A stretch of DNA of 64,000 nt from Frateuria edaphi (GTDB lineage: Bacteria; Pseudomonadota; Gammaproteobacteria; Xanthomonadales; Rhodanobacteraceae). The notes beneath the pieces are model-generated. The model saw only the letters and a list, made by a program, of their open reading frames with translations. It ran no database searches and was not told where the DNA came from. Where the stretch lies: contig NZ_CP088251.1 in NCBI RefSeq assembly GCF_021117405.1, positions 372,001-436,000 on the forward strand. The letters run 5' to 3'. Within the stretch, counting starts at the first letter, position 1, and each line of letters opens with the position of its first letter. The translations under genes were made by a program, and so were the position numbers. Positions 10,019 to 18,867 of this stretch are shown here, in pieces.

Positions 10019-11473
10019 ATGTCCACCGCCACCGCCGTGCAGGATGCCGATCCCCGCATCAAGCTCCAGGCTTCGCCGTACCGTTACGACGCGGATTTCG
10101 CGCCGTTGTCGGGGCAGGCTGGCGGCAGGCCGATCGATCCGGTTTCCGTCGCCGACGTGCTGCGCAATGCGTTCGTGTATCCGCCGCATACGATCTATCG
10201 GGATGTCCGGGTGGCGGTGATCGGCTTCGACCCGGAACTCGACCTGCATGCGGCGCCCGAATACCGCTTTCCGTTCCGCTCTTCGCCCGCGCCGAAGCGG
10301 CCGACCGAACAGGTCGCGGACGAGGACTCGCTGCTCGAAACCTACCACCGGCTGCTGTGCGAGGCGGTCACGCGCTCGACCGCTGGCATGCATACGCCCT
10401 GGATGCTGCAGAGCGGCGGCAAGGATTCCAGCTCGCTGGCGATCGCGGTCGCCGAGGCCCGGCCGGACACCACGTGCCTGACCTATCTGGGCGGGCGCGA
10501 GGAGGACGAGGTCGAGTCCGCCCGCGCGGTCGCGCGGCAGCTCGGCCTGCGCCACGAAGCGCTGGTGTGCCAGCCGGCGCGCGCCTACGACCGTTACCTG
10601 GCGATGGTGCCGCGCCTGCCGTTGCTGTCGGCCGACTTCGCCATGCTGTCCTACGCCGATCTCACCACCGAGATCGCCGGCGCCGGCGGTGATGGCGTCA
10701 TCGACGGGCTGGGTTCGGACATCTATTTCGGCACGCCGGTGGATGCGCGCAAGAGCGCGCTGTTCCGCATGGCCAGGGATCTTCCGGTGCCGGCAAAGCT
10801 GTTCGAGGCCGGCCCGGTCAGCCGCAGCTTCGTCGCCTGCTTCGTGCTGGCGACGCTGGGCATGGACCCGTTCGAGCGCTACTTCCCCGGCTCGCGCTTC
10901 AGCGACGCGGAAGTCGACCGCCTGCTGGGCCGCCCGGTGGCGTCGCAGTCGCGCCAACGCCTGCGCGTGTTCCAGGAGGAACTTGCCAACGCCCGCACCA
11001 TCGAGGCGCGCAAGCGCGTCACGCTGGCGATCGTCGAGGCCGGCGCGGGCTTTCCCAAGGGGCAGTACACCACCAGCGCGCTCGGCCTGCGCCAGGCCTA
11101 TCCGTTCTGCGACCCGCAGCTGGCCGAATGGGTCTATCGCGAGGTGCCCGACGCGCAGCTGATCGACCGCGACGGCCACAACAAGCCGCTGGTGCGCAAG
11201 CACATCGCGCGTCGCTTCGGCGAGCTGCCGTACGTGCGTGCCAAGGGCTGCTTCCGCTTCGACCTGTGCGGGCTGGCCGCGGAACGCTTCGAGCAGGTGC
11301 ACGCCTTCGCCGTGGAAGCGCGCGACCTGGTGCCCGGCGCCGCGCGCTGGCTGGAGGATTACCGCGGACGCATGGGCAACAAGTTCTTCGCCTCCAAGTT
11401 CTACCTGCTGGCCGTGGTGCTGCCGTGGCTGCTCAGCCGCGCCGACGCGCCGGCGCAGAGGCCCGACGCATGA
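10019..11473 (+). CDS. Asparagine-synthetase-like amidotransferase lacking a glutaminase domain
   Basis: Product of 484 aa with a C-terminal Asn_synthase (PP-loop ATP pyrophosphatase) domain: LQSGGKDSSS with S132-GGKDS is the adenylation loop. The first 120 residues do not begin with the Met-Cys of a class II glutaminase, so the nitrogen source is unclear. In polysaccharide loci such proteins (for example WbpS of Pseudomonas O-antigen clusters) are thought to convert uronic acids to uronamides. With ugd nearby, glucuronamide formation is a reasonable inference. AAAGGAAG ends 5 bp before the ATG. The stop overlaps the next gene (ATGA). No leader-peptide cyclase partner is adjacent, so a lasso-peptide role is unlikely. 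Confidence 0.8.
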   Translation: MSTATAVQDADPRIKLQASPYRYDADFAPLSGQAGGRPIDPVSVADVLRNAFVYPPHTIYRDVRVAVIGFDPELDLHAAPEYRFPFRSSPAPKRPTEQVADEDSLLETYHRLLCEAVTRSTAGMHTPWMLQSGGKDSSSLAIAVAEARPDTTCLTYLGGREEDEVESARAVARQLGLRHEALVCQPARAYDRYLAMVPRLPLLSADFAMLSYADLTTEIAGAGGDGVIDGLGSDIYFGTPVDARKSALFRMARDLPVPAKLFEAGPVSRSFVACFVLATLGMDPFERYFPGSRFSDAEVDRLLGRPVASQSRQRLRVFQEELANARTIEARKRVTLAIVEAGAGFPKGQYTTSALGLRQAYPFCDPQLAEWVYREVPDAQLIDRDGHNKPLVRKHIARRFGELPYVRAKGCFRFDLCGLAAERFEQVHAFAVEARDLVPGAARWLEDYRGRMGNKFFASKFYLLAVVLPWLLSRADAPAQRPDA

Positions 11474-12567
11474 ACGGGCCCGACGCCAACGCGCGCCGCC
11501 TGTTCCTGCAACGCGCCCTAGCGCTGGCGGGGGCCGCGCTGTTGCCGGCGTTGCCGCGTATCGCCACGGCGGCCGCCAACCAGATCGACGTGCGCGCCAA
11601 GGGCGCGCGCGGCGACGGCAAGACCGACGACACCACCGCGATCCAGGCCGCCATCGACGCCATCGCCGCCACCGGCGGCACGGTGCACGTGCCGGCGGGC
11701 AACTACATGATCGACGCCGCGCGCGCGATCAGCCTGCGCTCGAACATCCGCCTGGAAATGGCGCCGGACGCGCAGTTCACCGCGCTGCCCAACACGCTCA
11801 AGCGCTACCACGTCATCCGCGTCTGGCGGGTGGACAACGTGCAGATCGTGGGCGGCCGCGTGGTCGGCGAGCGCGACCAGCACCGTGGCGACAAGGGCGA
11901 GTGGGGCTACGGCATCAACATCCAGGCCTCGCACAACGTGCTGGTCCAGGGCACCCGCATTTCCGATTGCTGGGGCGACGGCATGTGGATCGGCGCGTTC
12001 GGCCGCGGCGCCAAGGCCGACATCTCCACCGACATCACCGTGCAGAACGTGGTGTGCACCAACAACCGCCGCCAGGGACTGTCGCTGGGTCCGTGCCAGC
12101 GCGTGCGCATCCTGGACAGCACCTTCAGCGACACCAACGGCACCAAGCCGCAGTCCGGCATCGACCTGGAGCCGATGGGGCAGGGCGAGGTGAAGGACGT
12201 GCTGATCCAGGGTTGCACGCTGACCGGCAACAAGGGCTGTGGCGTCGAGATCCATCACAGCGTGTCCGGCGTGGTGATCCGCCGCTGCACGATCCGCGAC
12301 AACGGCGGCTTCGGCGTGCTGGCCGCGCAGATGAACGACCTGTGGGTGGACGACAACGTCATCACCGCCAACGGCATGAGCGGGGTCAAGCTCGCCGGCC
12401 ACACCAGCGACGTGAAGGTCACCGACAACACGCTGTCGGACAACAGCGCGCATTCGATGCGCCGCGCGCTCAAGGCGATGACCTCCGGTGGCGGTGGCGA
12501 CCACCCCGCGCAGCTGCACATCGGCGACAAGACTTCCAACGTGCAAGTGTCGGGCAACAAGTTCTAG
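11470..12567 (+). CDS. Exported parallel beta-helix protein, Tat signal (paralog 1)
   Basis: Product of 365 aa. Residues 9-14 (RRLFLQ) followed by a hydrophobic stretch ending in Ala-rich sequence near residue 35 form a twin-arginine signal. The mature part opens with a pectate-lyase-3-like block (DVRAKGARGDGKTDDT, HVPAGNYMI) and continues as right-handed beta-helix repeats. Shared paralog signatures are GEWGYGINI, WGDGMWIGAF, NNRRQGLSLGP and SGIDLEP. In polysaccharide loci such proteins act as lyases, hydrolases or C5-epimerases; the reaction cannot be told here. It overlaps the amidotransferase gene by 4 bp, so it is in the same operon. The Tat signal implies cytoplasmic folding, unlike the Sec signals of its three paralogs. 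Confidence 0.86.
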   Translation: MNGPDANARRLFLQRALALAGAALLPALPRIATAAANQIDVRAKGARGDGKTDDTTAIQAAIDAIAATGGTVHVPAGNYMIDAARAISLRSNIRLEMAPDAQFTALPNTLKRYHVIRVWRVDNVQIVGGRVVGERDQHRGDKGEWGYGINIQASHNVLVQGTRISDCWGDGMWIGAFGRGAKADISTDITVQNVVCTNNRRQGLSLGPCQRVRILDSTFSDTNGTKPQSGIDLEPMGQGEVKDVLIQGCTLTGNKGCGVEIHHSVSGVVIRRCTIRDNGGFGVLAAQMNDLWVDDNVITANGMSGVKLAGHTSDVKVTDNTLSDNSAHSMRRALKAMTSGGGGDHPAQLHIGDKTSNVQVSGNKF

Positions 12568-12609
12568 CGCGGCACGCGCCCAGGAGCGCAACAGCAAAGG
12601 ATCCGAGCG

Positions 12610-13779
12610 ATGAAATTCGTCTTCTACGCCAACACCGACTGGTATCTGTACAACTTCCGCCTGTCGACCGCGCAACGGTTGCAGGCCGATGGCCACGACG
12701 TGGTGATGCTCTCCCCGCCCGGCCCGTTCGGCGGGCGCTTTGCCGCGCGCGGCTTCCGCTGGATCACGCTGCCGATGGACCGCGCGAGCCTCAACCCGCT
12801 TCGCGAGGCAGTGACGCTGCGCCACCTGGTGCGCATCCTGCGCCGCGAGAAGCCGGACCTCCTGCACAACTTCACGGTCAAGTGCGCCGTCTATGGCGGC
12901 GCCGCGGCGCGCATGGCCGGCGTGCCGGCCACCGTCAACGCGGTAGCCGGCATGGGCTACGTGTTCACCAGCAACGATCTGAAGGCACGCTGCCTGCGGC
13001 CGATGGTGCAGGCCTTGATGCGCGGTACGCTCGACCATCGCCGCTCGCTGCTGATCCTGCAGAACCCGGACGACGCGGAGATCTTCCGCCGCTCGCGGCT
13101 GGTGGCGCGCGATCGCATCCACGTGATCCGCAGTTCCGGCGTGGACACCTCGCGCTTCCGTCCCAGTTCGATGTCCGGCCGCGATGGACGCCTGCGCGTG
13201 CTGCTGGCCGCGCGCCTGCTGTGGGAGAAGGGCATCGGCGAGTACGTCGAGGCCGCCCGTCAGCTCAAGGCGCAGGGCCGCGACATCGAGTTCGTGCTGG
13301 CCGGCGCGCCCGACCCGGGCAACCCGCGCTCGGTGAGCGACGAGCAGGTGGGACGCTGGGCCGCGGAAGGCGTGATCACGTGGCTTGGCCACGTCGAGGA
13401 CATGCCCGCGCTGCTTTCCACCATCGACGTGATGGCGCTGCCCAGCTATTACCGCGAAGGCGTGCCCAAGAGCCTGATCGAAGGCGCCGCGGCGGGACTG
13501 GCGCTGATCACCACCGACCAGCCCGGTTGCCGCGAGGTGGTCACGCGGCACGGCATGGACGGTCTGGTGGTGCCGCCGCGCAACGCCGCGGCGCTGGCCG
13601 CGCTCGTCGCGCGGCTGGACGACGACCGCGAATTGCTGGCGCGCCTGGGCGCGAAGGCGCGCGAGAAGGCGATCGGCGAGTTCGACGAGCGCGCGGTGAT
13701 CCAGCGCACGCTGGACGTCTACGAGCGCCTGCTGGGCACGGACATGCCCGGCGGTTCGCTGGCCGGCTCGGCCTCGTAG
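12610..13779 (+). CDS. Family 4 glycosyltransferase
   Basis: GT-B fold enzyme of 389 aa. The C-terminal Glycos_transf_1 block is clear: LLAARLLWEKGIGEYVEAA, then FVLAGAPDPGNP and the E-x7-E signature EGVPKSLIEGAAAG. The N-terminal part (NTDWYLYNFRLSTAQRL, LLHNFTVKCAVYGG) resembles WbpH/Cap1E-like HexNAc transferases, though the donor is not certain. It lies 42 bp after beta-helix gene 1 and appears to close the leftward polysaccharide operon, because the next genes face the other way. Confidence 0.92.
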   Translation: MKFVFYANTDWYLYNFRLSTAQRLQADGHDVVMLSPPGPFGGRFAARGFRWITLPMDRASLNPLREAVTLRHLVRILRREKPDLLHNFTVKCAVYGGAAARMAGVPATVNAVAGMGYVFTSNDLKARCLRPMVQALMRGTLDHRRSLLILQNPDDAEIFRRSRLVARDRIHVIRSSGVDTSRFRPSSMSGRDGRLRVLLAARLLWEKGIGEYVEAARQLKAQGRDIEFVLAGAPDPGNPRSVSDEQVGRWAAEGVITWLGHVEDMPALLSTIDVMALPSYYREGVPKSLIEGAAAGLALITTDQPGCREVVTRHGMDGLVVPPRNAAALAALVARLDDDRELLARLGAKAREKAIGEFDERAVIQRTLDVYERLLGTDMPGGSLAGSAS

Positions 13780-13835
13780 CGCGCCACGCAAAAGAAATCG
13801 GGCATCCGCGCGCAGCTTCGCCCCCTGCGAACAGC

Positions 13836-13874
13836 AAAAAAAGAAAACGCCGGGGCAGCGTGGCTGCCCCGGCG
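13836..13874 (-). terminator. Rho-independent terminator of beta-helix gene 2
   Basis: Perfect 12-bp stem (13848-13859 with 13863-13874), loop GTG. On the minus strand a T-rich tract follows at 13847-13836. The plus-strand glycosyltransferase gene ending at 13779 has no comparable T-run on its side. Confidence 0.88.
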
Positions 13875-13922
13875 CGAGGTCGTGCGCTTGCGCGACAGCC
13901 TGGCGGCTGCCCGCGGCGCGGT

Positions 13923-15074
13923 TTACTTCCGCTTGGGCGAAAGGGTGTTGTTGGACTGGCTGATCGAATAGGTCTTCTTGCCGATCTGGATGTCGCGGCT
14001 GGTGCCGCCGCCGGCGCTCGTCGCCGACATGTAGCGGGTGCTGTTGTACTGGAGCTTGTTGTTGCTGATCGTCACGTTGTGGGTCTTGGCGCTCATGCGC
14101 AGGCCCGCCAGGCCGTTCTTCGTGGCGTGGTTGCCATTGAGCTGCATGTGGTGCGCGTTGATCGACATCAGGCCGAAGCCGCGGTTGCCGCTGAACGTGT
14201 TGCCTGCGAACGTCACCTGGGAAACGTGGGCATGCATCTCGATGCCGTTGCCGTTGTTGCCCGAGATCAGGTTGTTCTCGAGGCGGATGGTGTCGGCCGG
14301 GCCTTGTTCCTGCGGCTCGAAGTCGATGCCGGCCTCCGGCAGCGTGCCCTTGGTGTCCTTGAAGGTGCTGTTGACGATGTAGACGTGCTGCGCCGGACCG
14401 ATCGACAGGCCCTGGCGGCGGTTGTGCGAGGACGTCACGTTGTTGAGCGTCACGTAGTTGGAGCGGTCCAGGCTGCCGTTGCGACCCAGGGCACCGATCC
14501 ACATGCCGTCGCCCCAGAACTCGGACAGGTGCACGTTGCGCACCAGCACATGATCGGAGCCGGAGATGTTGATGCCGTAGCCCCACTCGCCGCGCGTGCC
14601 CTTGTGGCGGGCGCGGTCGCCGGTCATCTTGCCGCCGACGATCTCGACGTTGTTGGCGTTGTGCACCTTGACCACCCAGTAGCGGCTGGCGCCGTTGGGG
14701 ATCACGCGAAGTTCTGCGCTCGGGTCGAGCTTCAGCCGCGTATGCGAATGCAGCTTGAGCGCCTTGGTGGCGTCGATCATGTAGCGGCCGGCCGGAACGA
14801 AGACGGTGCCGCCGCTGCTGGGCAGCGAATCGATCGCCTTCTGGATGGCGGCCGTGTCGTTGTGCGTACCGTTGCCGCGGGCGCCGAAGTTCTTGACGTT
14901 GACGGTGCGCGAACCGATCGAGATATTGGGGGTGGCGTCCCACCAGGAAGCAGCAGCAGCAGGAAGTGCCACGGCAGACAGTGCCAGCGAAGCGGCGATC
15001 ACCAGGGGCTTGGCAAACAGCGAGCGCTTGGCGGTCTTCTTCGCGGAGGACTGGGTGTCGTGCAAATTCATCAT
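13923..15074 (-). CDS. Exported parallel beta-helix protein (paralog 2)
   Basis: Product of 383 aa with a long basic n-region (about 22 residues) and Sec-type core ending VALPAAAAS, so it is periplasmic or secreted. The mature protein starts WWDATPNISIG, then has a pectate-lyase-3-like segment (NVKNFGARGNGTHNDT, VFVPAGRYMI) and beta-helix coils. Paralog signatures GEWGYGINI, FWGDGMWIGA, HNRRQGLSIGP and LPEAGIDFEP are conserved. Two adjacent ATGs (15074, 15071) are possible starts, with GAGAGGG upstream. It is closely related to the next minus-strand gene, and their upstream regions are also alike, showing a tandem duplication. Enzyme activity on the local EPS is inferred only. Confidence 0.86.
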   Translation of the reverse strand: MMNLHDTQSSAKKTAKRSLFAKPLVIAASLALSAVALPAAAASWWDATPNISIGSRTVNVKNFGARGNGTHNDTAAIQKAIDSLPSSGGTVFVPAGRYMIDATKALKLHSHTRLKLDPSAELRVIPNGASRYWVVKVHNANNVEIVGGKMTGDRARHKGTRGEWGYGINISGSDHVLVRNVHLSEFWGDGMWIGALGRNGSLDRSNYVTLNNVTSSHNRRQGLSIGPAQHVYIVNSTFKDTKGTLPEAGIDFEPQEQGPADTIRLENNLISGNNGNGIEMHAHVSQVTFAGNTFSGNRGFGLMSINAHHMQLNGNHATKNGLAGLRMSAKTHNVTISNNKLQYNSTRYMSATSAGGGTSRDIQIGKKTYSISQSNNTLSPKRK

Positions 15075-15172
15075 CAGGAGTTGACCCTCTCGTCACGTGA
15101 AAGTGACGCGAACCATGCATGACCTTCACGGACCCTAACAAGCTCGACCATTGGGTGCCGTTCATGAAAATT
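15075..15172 (-). promoter_or_regulatory. Conserved upstream cassette A (beta-helix gene 2)
   Basis: About 98 bp directly before the gene is nearly the same as the segment before beta-helix gene 3 (16692-16790), and part recurs before beta-helix gene 4. Minus-strand landmarks shared by A and B are CATGAAC, CCCAATGGTCGAGCTTGTTAG, CCGTGAAGG and GTGACGAGAG. Such conservation in non-coding DNA points to a common promoter or leader. The rest of the 459-bp gap (15173-15465) shows no gene or other clear signal. Confidence 0.65.
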
Positions 15173-15466
15173 GCACGGGCCTCCGACGGGCTCGGGGCAG
15201 TTCCGTGACACGCTCGTAACCGTTTCGTTTTACGTTCGCGATCAAGGCGTTAAGAAGCGGGTGGAAAGACGCCCGGGTCCCGATCGTCCAGGCGCCACCG
15301 ACAGACGGCACGGACATGCCCACGGGAGTCGGAAACGAGCGCTTGTCGAGGGGTTATGCACGCGTTCTTGACGCTGTTCCGGTCCCTCGCGCGTCCGCGC
15401 CTTCACGCTTTGCAAGAAGCACAGCGAGAGCCGCGGCGCACGCGGTTCGAACAACGCCCCCTCGAA

Positions 15467-15496
15467 CAAAAAAACGCCGGGCATCGCTGCCCGGCG
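15467..15496 (-). terminator. Rho-independent terminator of beta-helix gene 3
   Basis: Stem CGCCGGGCA (15475-15483) pairs with TGCCCGGCG (15488-15496), loop TCGC. On the minus strand the stem is followed by seven Ts (15474-15468). It lies 38 bp beyond the gene's stop codon. Confidence 0.86.
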
Positions 15497-15533
15497 CTGT
15501 TTTGTGCAAAGGCCCTCCTGGCCTGGCCAGCCC

Positions 15534-16691
15534 TTAACCGTTGGGCGTGAGCTGGTTGCCGGAAACCGAGATCGAGGACGTCTTCTTGCCGATCTGGATA
15601 TCGCGGCTGTCCGCGCCGCCGGAGCTGCTCGGCGACATGTAGTGCGTGCTGTTGTACTGCAGCTTGTTGTTGCTCACGGACGAGTTGTGCGTCTGGCCGC
15701 TCATGCCCACGCCGGCCAGGCCGTTGCGGGTCGCGTAGTTGTTGCTGACGTGCAGCTGTCCCGGGCCGATGGCCAGCGAGCCGAAGCCGTCGTTGCCGCT
15801 GAGCGTGTTGCCGGTGATGGTCACGTTCGAGACGTTGTAGTGCAGCTCGATGCCGTTGCCGGCGTTGCCGGAGAAGGTGTTGTTCTCCAGGCGGATGGTG
15901 TCAGCCGGGCCCTGGTCCTGCGGCTCGATGTCCAGGCCGGCCTCGGGCAGCGTGCCCTGGGTGTTCTTGAAGGTGCTGTTGACGATGTAGACGTGCTGGG
16001 ACGGCCCGATCGACAGGCCCTGGCGGCGATTGTGCGAGGAGGTGACGTTGTTGACCGTCACGTAGTTGGAGCGGGTCAGGTTGCCGTTCGCCTTGACGGC
16101 GCCGATCCACATGCCGTCGCCCCAGAACTCCGAAAGCACCACGTTGCGCACGAGCACGTTGGAAGAGCCGGAGATGTTGATGCCATAGCCCCACTCGCCG
16201 GTGTTGCCCTTGTGGTTGGCACGGTCGCCGGTCATCTTGCCGCCGACGATCTCGACGTTGTTGACCTTGAAGGCCTTGACCACCCAGTAGCGGCTGGCGC
16301 TGTTGGGGATCACTTTGAGCTCGGCGTCCGGGTCCAGCTGCAGGCGCGTGTGCGAATGCAGGGTGAGCGGCTTGAGCGCGTTGATCATGTAGCGGCCGGC
16401 CGGGACGACGACCGTGCCGCCGCTGCTCGGAAGCGAGTTGATGGCGGACTGGATGGCAGCGGTGTCGTCATGCGAACCGTTGCCCAGCGCGCCCTTGTTC
16501 TTGACGTTGACGGACGCCGAGCCGATCGAAATGTTCGGCGTCGCGTCCCACCAGTTGGAAGCGGCAGCGGGGAGTGCCACGGCAGACAGCGTCAGCGAAG
16601 CGATAGCGATCATCAAGTGCTTTTTCATGGAGAAATTCCGCTTGGTGGTGCCCGGCTTGGCCGAGGACTGGGTGTCGTGTTGATTCATCAT
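15534..16691 (-). CDS. Exported parallel beta-helix protein (paralog 3)
   Basis: Product of 385 aa, very close to paralog 2 over its whole length. The signal peptide has a long n-region followed by a hydrophobic core ending VALPAAAS; an internal Met22 (start 16628) would give a more usual signal peptide but has no ribosome binding site. The mature protein starts NWWDATPNISIG and carries GEWGYGINISG, FWGDGMWIGA, HNRRQGLSIGP, LPEAGLDIEP and many Asn-rich coils typical of beta-helix turns. Likely a secreted polysaccharide-active enzyme. The conserved acidic and Arg/Gln residues in the RRQGLS and (I/L)D-x-EP segments are candidate active-site positions. Confidence 0.86.
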   Translation of the reverse strand: MMNQHDTQSSAKPGTTKRNFSMKKHLMIAIASLTLSAVALPAAASNWWDATPNISIGSASVNVKNKGALGNGSHDDTAAIQSAINSLPSSGGTVVVPAGRYMINALKPLTLHSHTRLQLDPDAELKVIPNSASRYWVVKAFKVNNVEIVGGKMTGDRANHKGNTGEWGYGINISGSSNVLVRNVVLSEFWGDGMWIGAVKANGNLTRSNYVTVNNVTSSHNRRQGLSIGPSQHVYIVNSTFKNTQGTLPEAGLDIEPQDQGPADTIRLENNTFSGNAGNGIELHYNVSNVTITGNTLSGNDGFGSLAIGPGQLHVSNNYATRNGLAGVGMSGQTHNSSVSNNKLQYNSTHYMSPSSSGGADSRDIQIGKKTSSISVSGNQLTPNG

Positions 16692-16790
16692 CAGGAGGTT
16701 GACTCTCTCGTCACATGGAAGCGACGCGGAAGATGCAAGTCCTTCACGGGACTAACAAGCTCGACCATTGGGTTCGGTTCATGGAAATCG
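16692..16790 (-). promoter_or_regulatory. Conserved upstream cassette B (beta-helix gene 3)
   Basis: Counterpart of cassette A, with the same spacing to the start codon and the same blocks (CATGAAC, CCCAATGGTCGAGCTTGTTAG, GTGACGAGAG). It also holds AGTCC-CGTGA-AGGACT, a small hairpin. The remaining 375 bp up to the tyrosinase gene shows no convincing gene, promoter or terminator. Confidence 0.65.
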
Positions 16791-17165
16791 GGCGGACCGG
16801 TGCGCGCCGGATCGTTGGCGCACGCGGCTTGGCGGGCGATACGAGCGGATTGGCGCGCCCGTGCAATCGGATCGGAAAAGACCGCGATGACGGGCCCGCG
16901 AGGGGGCAGCGTCGAGGCAATGGCAGGCAGGCGGGTGCCTGTGCGCGAGCGTATGCAGGAAAGCGGCGCTTCCTATACCTCCGGTTGACGTGCCTCGCTA
17001 TTCACTGAATAGGTGCCTAGGACGGCACCTTCAAAAGCGGCCGCCGGAACAGCCCCGCCGCGCCGAAAGTCTGCAATCCCGCTTGAGGTCTCGTCCCCAC
17101 TTCCGTGCCGGGCAATCCGGGCGCGTTGATCCCTCGAGACCCGCTAGCCCCATGGAGGACCAACC

Positions 17166-18617
17166 ATGATTTCAAGAAGGCGCTTTCTTCAGTCGTCCGC
17201 TTCCCTTGCCCTGTTGCCGCTCCTGCCGGGCGTGGTCAGGTCCGCCGATACGATCGTGCGCACCCGGCCCAGTTGGGACACGTTCTGCACCGGCCCCCTG
17301 TACGAGCCTTTCGTCGCCGCGATCGGCGCCATGCGGAACAACCGAGGCACCACCACGCCCGCGAACTGGGGTTACTGGGTGGATGTCCACGTCAATTTCT
17401 GTCCCCACCGCAGCCCGTACTTCCTCGCCTGGCACCGCGGATTGCTGTATCGCTTCGAGGAAAACCTGCGCACTGTTTCGGGCATCCCCGACATGGTGCT
17501 TCCGTACTGGGACTACTACACCCATCCGAAAGTCCCGCCGGAGTTCCTGGACACCACCTCGCCGCTGTGGCGCAAGGAGCGCACGGGCGACGATGTCACC
17601 GAGGCGCTGAGCCTCGATCCGTTCGCCGACGACGTGATCAATTTCCAGCGCGGCAGCGGCAACGCGTTCGAGACGAAACTCGAGAACGCGCCGCACAACC
17701 CGGTGCACAACCTCATCGGCGGGGCGATGGGCGACATCATCATTTCACCCCGGGATCCGCTGTTCTGGGTGCATCACGCCAACATCGACCGGTTGTGGCT
17801 GGCCTGGTTCGAGGCCGGCGACGGGCGCCAGATGCCGCGGGCCTACCAGAACTACTGGCAGGGCTCCTTCCAGTACGGCGATGCGGTGGACGAGGTGCCG
17901 CGCGTGTGGGCCAGGAACCCTTCCCGGTACATGTTCTACCAGTACGAAAACCAGACCATGCCCGCCGCGCTCCCGCCCACCGAGCCGCCGCCGCCCACCT
18001 CCACGTCGGCGGTACGCGCCACCTCGCTGTCGTCGTTCTCGGCTCCGCGTACGGCGCCGCTGCGGCCGGCGAGCGTGCGGACCACCGCGCTGGGCGCATC
18101 GGAGCCGCTGGTGCTGGACGAACACTCGATCACCGTGGACGTTGCGCTCACCACCCAGGACGCCAGCCAGGTGCGTTCGCTGCTGCTGCGCCCGACCGGT
18201 GCGCAGGCCACGGCGAAGGCCGATCCGCTGCGCCTGGTGCTCGATGGCGTGCAGCTCACCGGGCTGGGCGCCAAGGGCGGGTATTTCTACAGTGTGTTCG
18301 TCAACCTGCCCGAACAAGCGGGAGTGAACCAGCCCGAGCGCAAGTATCTGCTCGGCATGCTGGGCTCCTTCGAGATCGGCGTGGCGCAGATGCAGGCGGC
18401 CATGCAGGGCAAGGGAATGCAAGGCATGCAGGACATGCACGGGGCAGGCAAGCCGGAAGTGCGCTTCGTGTTCCCGCTGAGCAAGGCGCTGCGCGGCATC
18501 TGGCCCGCGGACCTGGACAAGCTCAGCATCTCCTTCGTGCGGGCGAACGGCCGTGCCCATCCGGCCAAGGGCGACACGATCCACCTCAAGTCGTTGCGGG
18601 TGGAAGCCGATAACTAG
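17166..18617 (+). CDS. Tat-exported tyrosinase (type 3 copper oxidase)
   Basis: Binuclear copper enzyme oxidising monophenols and catechols to o-quinones. The 483-aa protein starts with a Tat signal (SRRRFLQSS plus hydrophobic stretch). Predicted CuA ligands are His75, His81 and His90 (H-x8-H in HRSPYFLAWH); CuB ligands are His177 and His181 (HNPVH) and His204 in DPLFWVHHANIDRLW. After a Pro-rich linker (about 266-280) there is a C-terminal beta-rich domain (about 315-483) interrupted by a Met/His-rich loop at 409-425 (M409, M413, M418, M421, M424, H425), which might hold copper. GGAGG precedes the ATG by 7 bp. It is unusual for an EPS locus and appears monocistronic. No separate copper chaperone gene is adjacent. 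Confidence 0.93.
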   Translation: MISRRRFLQSSASLALLPLLPGVVRSADTIVRTRPSWDTFCTGPLYEPFVAAIGAMRNNRGTTTPANWGYWVDVHVNFCPHRSPYFLAWHRGLLYRFEENLRTVSGIPDMVLPYWDYYTHPKVPPEFLDTTSPLWRKERTGDDVTEALSLDPFADDVINFQRGSGNAFETKLENAPHNPVHNLIGGAMGDIIISPRDPLFWVHHANIDRLWLAWFEAGDGRQMPRAYQNYWQGSFQYGDAVDEVPRVWARNPSRYMFYQYENQTMPAALPPTEPPPPTSTSAVRATSLSSFSAPRTAPLRPASVRTTALGASEPLVLDEHSITVDVALTTQDASQVRSLLLRPTGAQATAKADPLRLVLDGVQLTGLGAKGGYFYSVFVNLPEQAGVNQPERKYLLGMLGSFEIGVAQMQAAMQGKGMQGMQDMHGAGKPEVRFVFPLSKALRGIWPADLDKLSISFVRANGRAHPAKGDTIHLKSLRVEADN

Positions 18618-18658
18618 CCATCGGACGTGACGCATCGGCCGGCCCGTGCCGGCCTGCC

Positions 18659-18689
18659 AAGGGCGCCGTAGCGATACGGCGCCCTTTTT
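18659..18689 (+). terminator. Rho-independent terminator of the tyrosinase gene
   Basis: Perfect 12-bp stem (18659-18670 with 18675-18686), loop GCGA, then TTT. It begins 42 bp after the stop codon. Confidence 0.88.
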
Positions 18690-18867
18690 CCGTGTGGGGC
18701 GCATGCCTCCGCGCCAAGAGGTTTCGGTGGCGTGCAACGGGTGGCCGCAGTCATTCCGCCGAAAGCTGGCAGGCGCCTGTCTGTGTGCCCTGCAGCCCTT
18801 GTGGGATGCGGTTCTCGCCTGTCACGACAGGCTTCGAGGCCGCCCGGGTACGTTTTGCCAACGTGAT

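Noticed and set aside
10019-11473. Lasso-peptide cyclase
   Set aside because: Asn-synthetase-like fold fits, but no precursor peptide, B protease or lasso ABC transporter gene is adjacent, whereas glycosyltransferase and EPS genes are.
11238-15122. Open frame of 1294 codons spanning several genes on the plus strand
   Set aside because: It crosses the ends of four recognised genes in another frame and passes a terminator. It is a composition artefact.
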